Assembly (NCBI GenBank): GCA_964351855.1
Contig: CAYGQD010000077.1
Coordinates: 1 to 28,667 of the forward strand
Direction of reading: 5' to 3'
DNA: 28,667 nucleotides
Source of the DNA: JBCDHN01 sp964351855
GTDB lineage: Bacteria > Verrucomicrobiota > Verrucomicrobiia > Verrucomicrobiales > DEV007
Each line of letters opens with the position of its first letter. The first letter of the stretch is position 1. The notes under the pieces are model-generated. The model was not told the origin of the DNA. It was given only the letters and a program-made list of their open reading frames with translations, and ran no database searches. Both the position numbers and the translations under genes were made by a program. Shown piece by piece: positions 24,964 to 28,667 of this stretch.

Positions 24964-26130
24964 ATGATCCTCCTTGCCCTCGCCTCGAAGCAAACCTGGC
25001 CGCATCTTCTCGCGGTCGCCCACCTCAAGCCAGAGCGACTGATCCTGCTCCACAGCGATCATGCCACTGAATCGCGCGGACCCGCCAGACGCATGCTTAA
25101 ATTCTTTGGCCCGGAACGCTCTGGACTGGTCCCGGATATCCGGTGCGAGGAGATTCCCCACGATGATTTCGACGCGATCGAAAAGAAGCTCGATTCCCTG
25201 GCCGCAGACCATCGTTTGAACCTTGGCCAGTGCGCGATCAACTTCACCGGCGGCAACAAGCTGATGGCCACCGCAGCCTTTCGCTGGGCCGCGCGGCGAG
25301 GTGTAACCGCGTTCTATCTGGAGCGTGGCAATGTCCTCAGTTGGTTCGAGCCACGCGATGGCGACGTGGTCACCCGCACGGAAAAGCTCGATGGTCACGT
25401 GACCAATGATCTCGACCCGGTAGACGTCCTCCGTTGTCAGATCGATTCCTCGGAGGTAGAACGCACCGGGGAGAACGTCACCCTTAATGAAACGGGCCAG
25501 AAAACCGAACTCGCGGAATTCGAGCGTCTCCAACAGAACGGAGCAGACCTGAAACGCTTTCTGGACGTCACCGACTTTACCGGTGAGGGCCCGACCACAG
25601 GAGATCCGCTGGAATACAATGCTGCCGCCATCGTTCTCAAATTGGGAGTCGGCTCCGTCCGGCGCAGCCTCCGGCTCAAGGTGAAGACCGGGACAGGCGT
25701 GTCCTCGAAAAGACCGCACGCGGAAATTGATCTCCTCTTTAACTGGAACGGGCGGCTCTGGCTCGTGGATTGCAAAGACCGGAAGGCTCCGGAGAACCTG
25801 CTCGACCGCCTTCCCACGCAACTCCTGAAAAGCACGGATCCGAACATCTGCAGCGTCCTGGGACGAATCCGCGATGAACTGAAGATCGGCCAGACCAAGG
25901 TCCTCAAGGAAGATCTCATCGCCGCCCGTGAGATGGGCGGATTGCTCGGCCAGATTGTCTGTGTTCGTAAATCGGAATTGCCGGACGAGGCGCTTGAATA
26001 CGCCTTGGGAAATCGCATGGAAGTGGTTCTGAAACGCGATCTCGTTTCAAGATGGCGCGCCCTGCTCAACCCCGAGGCGAAACCTGACAAAGCAGATCTC
26101 ACTGGACTCGTTGCCAAATTCGGATCCTGA
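24964..26130 (+). CDS. CARF-domain nuclease, Card1/Can2-like (DUF1887-type)
   Basis: A 388-residue ancillary effector. The N-terminal CARF domain (about 1-150) has ILLALASKQTWPHLLAV as first strand and helix, and the ligand-binding motif N93-F-T-G-G-N-K-L-M (93-101). The C-terminal PD-(D/E)xK nuclease domain (about 215-380) has E254-I-D256 and D269-C-K271, plus the QLLKST helix afterwards. Known Card1/Can2 proteins bind cyclic tetra-adenylate and then cut ssDNA/RNA or nick dsDNA. The second acidic position is Asp rather than the Glu usual in Card1. It begins 23 nt after cmr1 and 17 nt before the Cad1-type gene, so it is co-expressed with the Cmr complex. Which cOA it senses cannot be told from sequence. 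Confidence 0.88.
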   Translation: MILLALASKQTWPHLLAVAHLKPERLILLHSDHATESRGPARRMLKFFGPERSGLVPDIRCEEIPHDDFDAIEKKLDSLAADHRLNLGQCAINFTGGNKLMATAAFRWAARRGVTAFYLERGNVLSWFEPRDGDVVTRTEKLDGHVTNDLDPVDVLRCQIDSSEVERTGENVTLNETGQKTELAEFERLQQNGADLKRFLDVTDFTGEGPTTGDPLEYNAAAIVLKLGVGSVRRSLRLKVKTGTGVSSKRPHAEIDLLFNWNGRLWLVDCKDRKAPENLLDRLPTQLLKSTDPNICSVLGRIRDELKIGQTKVLKEDLIAAREMGGLLGQIVCVRKSELPDEALEYALGNRMEVVLKRDLVSRWRALLNPEAKPDKADLTGLVAKFGS

Positions 26131-26147
26131 ACCGTCAGCTGGAAACC

Positions 26148-28007
26148 GTGCCTGTGTCCTCATCCCCGGAAAACCTCCTCATCACCCTCGGCACCTCCTG
26201 GGCCGTGGTCCCGGAAGCATTCCTCCACCCGGACCACCATTTCGCCGCCGTCCACGTCCTCACCACCGCCAGTGAGCGGATCGATCCCGGCCTCGAACAA
26301 CTGCGCGCCTGGTTCGCGGATGAAGCGCCGGAGGTTGCGCTGACCATCAGCCGGGTCGAGGGGTTCCACCATCTCAACAGTGAAGAAGACCACGCGCGGT
26401 TCGAGGAAGTGCTCCTGCGCTGGTATTTGCTTCACAGCAGAGATGCTGTCGAGCCGCCCGCCATCTGTCTCTCCGGCGGGTTCAAGACAATGAGCGCTTC
26501 CATGCAGCAGGCGGCGGAACTCTTCGGAGCCGGGAGCATGTTCCACGTACTCTGCGAATCGAACCCGAACGATGCCGCCTCCATTGCGGAAGCCCACCAG
26601 GCTGGCCGTATTGATTGGATCGAATTGGGCATGCGTCAGGGTTGGCCTGCCTTGCGCCACTTGGCTTCCCCTGACTTCCCGCTCAGGATCGAAGGCGAAA
26701 TCGCTTTCGTCCCCGCTGAACTCACCCTCCGCGCCCACGTGGCGAACCTGTTGGGCCAATCGCAGAACATCGCCGCCAGTTGGGATGCACTGGAGCGCCT
26801 TCCCTTCAAATCCCTCGCCACCTTGCCCCGGCACCAGCTCGACTGGCTCGCCCAGCCTGTCGATCCGGATGCCGATCGTGCCTGGATTCACTCCCTGCCC
26901 AAGGTGGAACTGCACTGCCACCTCGGCGGATTCGCCACCCATGGAGATTTGCTGGATCGCGTTCGCGCTGCTGCCGAACATCCCGCCACATTACCCGCGT
27001 TGAAGGAACTGCCTCACCCTGAAGGATGGCCTGTGCCATGCCGTTGGGTCGTTCCTGAAGGTTCGACCCATCTGCAGGAATACATGAAGCTGGGCGATAA
27101 CAATGGATCCGCCTTGCTTCGCGATCCCGGCTGCCTCCAGCGTCAGATGGAACTGCTTTACCGCCACTTTCAGGAGCAAAACATCCGCTACGTCGAGGTT
27201 CGCTGCTCTCCCGGTAACTACGCCAGCCAGGAGCGGGATCGGTCCGCCTGGGACGTCCTTTCTCAACTCATCGAAACCTTTACCGCTCTGATGAAGGCTG
27301 CCCGAAAGGATGAGGCCGCGGTCTCCACCCATGTGAATCTCATCATCATCGCCACCCGGCGAGACCGAGGAGACTTCCGCACGGCCATCAGCCGCCATCT
27401 CTCCCTCGCCGTCACCGCGTCCGAACACTGGCGCGATCCGCACGGATGTCGCGTCGTCGGGGTGGATCTCGCCGGATTTGAGGATCCCACCACCCGGCCC
27501 CATTACTTCCGGGAAGACTTTACGGCGGTTCATCGCGCCGGGCTCGCCGTCACCATTCATGCCGGGGAAAACGACGATGCCGAAGCCATCTGGTCTGCCG
27601 TTTTTGATCTCAACGCCCGTCGCATCGGCCATGCCCTCCACCTCATCGATTCCCCGGCGTTGCGCGAATCCGTCGCCGCCCGCCGTGTCGGCGTGGAAAT
27701 GTGCCCCTACGCGAATCTCCAAATCAAAAATTATCCAATGTCACCGGTTCCCGGAGATCCTGCCGCATATCCCTTGGCGGACTACCTGCGCCAGGGCATT
27801 CCGGTATCCGTCAATACGGATAACATCGGCATCTCCGCCGCCGACCTAAGCCAGAACCTCGCTCTGGCCGCGCAGCTTTGTCCGGGCCTCACTCGGTTCG
27901 ATTTGCTGGGGCTTATTCGTTGCGCCGCAGAAACCGCCTTTCTCTCCGCGCCTCAGCGTGAGGAGCTGCTGGCCCAACTCGACCGTGAGATCCCCCGTAG
28001 GTCATGA
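26148..28007 (+). CDS. cad1: CRISPR-associated CARF-adenosine deaminase, Cad1-type
   Basis: A 619-residue fusion beginning at GTG 26148. The N-terminal CARF-like domain (about 8-165) has LITLGTSWAVVPEAF (11-25) and the ligand loop S109-G-G-F-K-T-M-S. A helical linker (about 165-245) leads to an adenosine-deaminase TIM barrel (about 250-615). Zinc and catalytic residues are H256-x-H258 (VELHCHLGG), H471 and E474 (IHAGE), H495 (RIGHALHL) and D558 (SVNTDN). Described Cad1 proteins bind cyclic oligoadenylate and deaminate ATP to ITP, halting growth of infected cells. The same role is inferred here. The canonical NTDD is NTDN, with N559 at the position that contacts purine N7 in ordinary deaminases. 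It is the last gene of the operon, and the CRISPR array starts 183 nt later. Confidence 0.92.
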   Translation: MPVSSSPENLLITLGTSWAVVPEAFLHPDHHFAAVHVLTTASERIDPGLEQLRAWFADEAPEVALTISRVEGFHHLNSEEDHARFEEVLLRWYLLHSRDAVEPPAICLSGGFKTMSASMQQAAELFGAGSMFHVLCESNPNDAASIAEAHQAGRIDWIELGMRQGWPALRHLASPDFPLRIEGEIAFVPAELTLRAHVANLLGQSQNIAASWDALERLPFKSLATLPRHQLDWLAQPVDPDADRAWIHSLPKVELHCHLGGFATHGDLLDRVRAAAEHPATLPALKELPHPEGWPVPCRWVVPEGSTHLQEYMKLGDNNGSALLRDPGCLQRQMELLYRHFQEQNIRYVEVRCSPGNYASQERDRSAWDVLSQLIETFTALMKAARKDEAAVSTHVNLIIIATRRDRGDFRTAISRHLSLAVTASEHWRDPHGCRVVGVDLAGFEDPTTRPHYFREDFTAVHRAGLAVTIHAGENDDAEAIWSAVFDLNARRIGHALHLIDSPALRESVAARRVGVEMCPYANLQIKNYPMSPVPGDPAAYPLADYLRQGIPVSVNTDNIGISAADLSQNLALAAQLCPGLTRFDLLGLIRCAAETAFLSAPQREELLAQLDREIPRRS

Positions 28008-28190
28008 GGCAAAAACCAGCCAGAACCCGGGTCTCATGACCTGGCGTTCGAACCCGTTGAACATGAATGACTTGCTCCAGAAAATAACATTGCAAAATCT
28101 TTTAAATCCTAACCGAAATCCATTAGCAAACACCACTCCCGACCTGGAAGGGAATTTGACAGCTCAGCCTCAACGAGTTACGAAAGGGCT
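28008..28190 (+). promoter_or_regulatory. Probable CRISPR leader
   Basis: The gap between cad1 and the first repeat contains no gene. It is more AT-rich in the middle (about 28078-28135) than the flanks, as leaders often are. A perfect TTGACA (28156-28161) lies 17 nt before a weak TACGAA (28179-28184), which would place the transcription start near the first base of repeat 1 (28191). Orientation is supported by the repeat structure. Leader function is inferred. Confidence 0.45.
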
Positions 28191-28667
28191 GTCCCGAAGG
28201 GGATGACTGCCGAAAGGCATTGGCGACTTCGAACTTTTCGAAACGGTTAACAACAATACCATAGTCCCGAAGGGGATGACTGCCGAAAGGCATTGGCGAC
28301 TAGTAATTTTGCCATGATTTTGTTTTTGTAGTTGGTGTCCCGAAGGGGATGACTGCCGAAAGGCATTGGCGACGTTCCCGTTGCTCCTGGCTTACTTCTT
28401 GGTCAACCCCGGGTCCCGAAGGGGATGACTGCCGAAAGGCATTGGCGACACACGCTCATAAAGGGGTAAGCCTCGCAAGGTGACCGAGTCCCGAAGGGGA
28501 TGACTGCCGAAAGGCATTGGCGACACTTGCGACAGGTGCCGCGATACTTAGGACGGGCCATGTCCCGAAGGGGATGACTGCCGAAAGGCATTGGCGACGG
28601 AAAGATAAGTAATTGAAACGAAAGCACATGACGTCCCGAAGGGGATGACTGCCGAAAGGCATTGGCG
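28191..28667 (+). CRISPR. CRISPR array, seven 37-nt repeats seen, continues past window
   Basis: Repeats start at 28191, 28264, 28337, 28413, 28488, 28562 and 28633; the last is cut 2 nt short by the window edge. All visible bases are identical. The unit begins GTCCCGAAGGGGATGAC and ends TGCCGAAAGGCATTGGCGAC. The six spacers are 36, 36, 39, 38, 37 and 34 nt and share no sequence with each other, the usual range for type III. The repeat folds into two small hairpins, TCCC-GAAG-GGGA and TGCC-GAAA-GGCA. The second is followed by exactly 8 nt, TTGGCGAC, which fits the crRNA 5' handle and resembles the ATTGCGAC handle of Thermus type III repeats. This argues for transcription on the plus strand, co-directional with the cmr operon. 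It supplies guides to that complex. Confidence 0.98.

Noticed and set aside
26148..26650. Reading the N-terminal domain of the Cad1-type protein as a separate ring nuclease
   Set aside because: The domain is continuous in frame with the deaminase and has the CARF ligand loop; no evidence supports an independent enzyme.
28030..28066. tRNA-like look (CTCATGA loop, then GTTCGAACCCG) just before the CRISPR leader
   Set aside because: The anticodon and T stems do not pair properly and no acceptor stem exists; I treat it as coincidence rather than the missing tRNA-Met.

Overview
The window looks like a chromosome segment from a member of the Planctomycetota-Verrucomicrobiota-Chlamydiota superphylum, most likely Verrucomicrobiota. 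The reasons are a run of secreted sulfatases, a FecR-type anti-sigma protein with a LamG-like tail, a DUF1080 domain and a propeller/HEAT protein of the kind that is abundant in that group. Taxonomy is inferred from gene content only.

Region 1 (1-10133) is one tightly packed plus-strand operon for sulfated-polysaccharide use. It holds a FecR/LamG membrane regulator (5' end outside the window), a very large sulfatase-DUF1080-propeller-HEAT protein, a sulfatase that has lost its N-terminal catalytic half, and two complete exported sulfatases. Several neighbours overlap by 4 nt. The end of the large gene and the start of the headless sulfatase look like the two sides of one deletion.

Region 2 (about 10134-17188) is accessory DNA. 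A truncated serine recombinase and a strong terminator lie beside the 3' half of a tRNA-Met (CAT) gene, directly followed by a tyrosine integrase. This is the usual architecture of an integrative element end. Cargo-like genes follow: an XRE-type regulator, an excisionase-like HTH protein, a SprT-like metalloprotease, short tandem repeats, gene remnants, a DUF4268-type PD-(D/E)xK nuclease and a broken gene next to it.

Region 3 (17189-28667) is a type III-B CRISPR-Cas locus: cas10/cmr2, cmr3, cmr4, cmr5, cmr6 and cmr1. These are followed in the same operon by two different CARF-domain effectors, a Card1/Can2-like nuclease and a Cad1-type CARF-adenosine deaminase. A CRISPR array of at least seven identical 37-nt repeats runs off the right edge. 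Cas10 has intact HD and GGDD motifs, so it should cut DNA and make cyclic oligoadenylate. That signal would then switch on nucleic-acid cleavage (Card1-like) and ATP/adenosine deamination (Cad1-like) in parallel. No cas1, cas2 or cas6 is present in the window. An imperfect 22-bp palindrome upstream of cas10 is a candidate operator. If the tRNA fragment is a real attachment site, the whole defence locus may sit on the integrative element.
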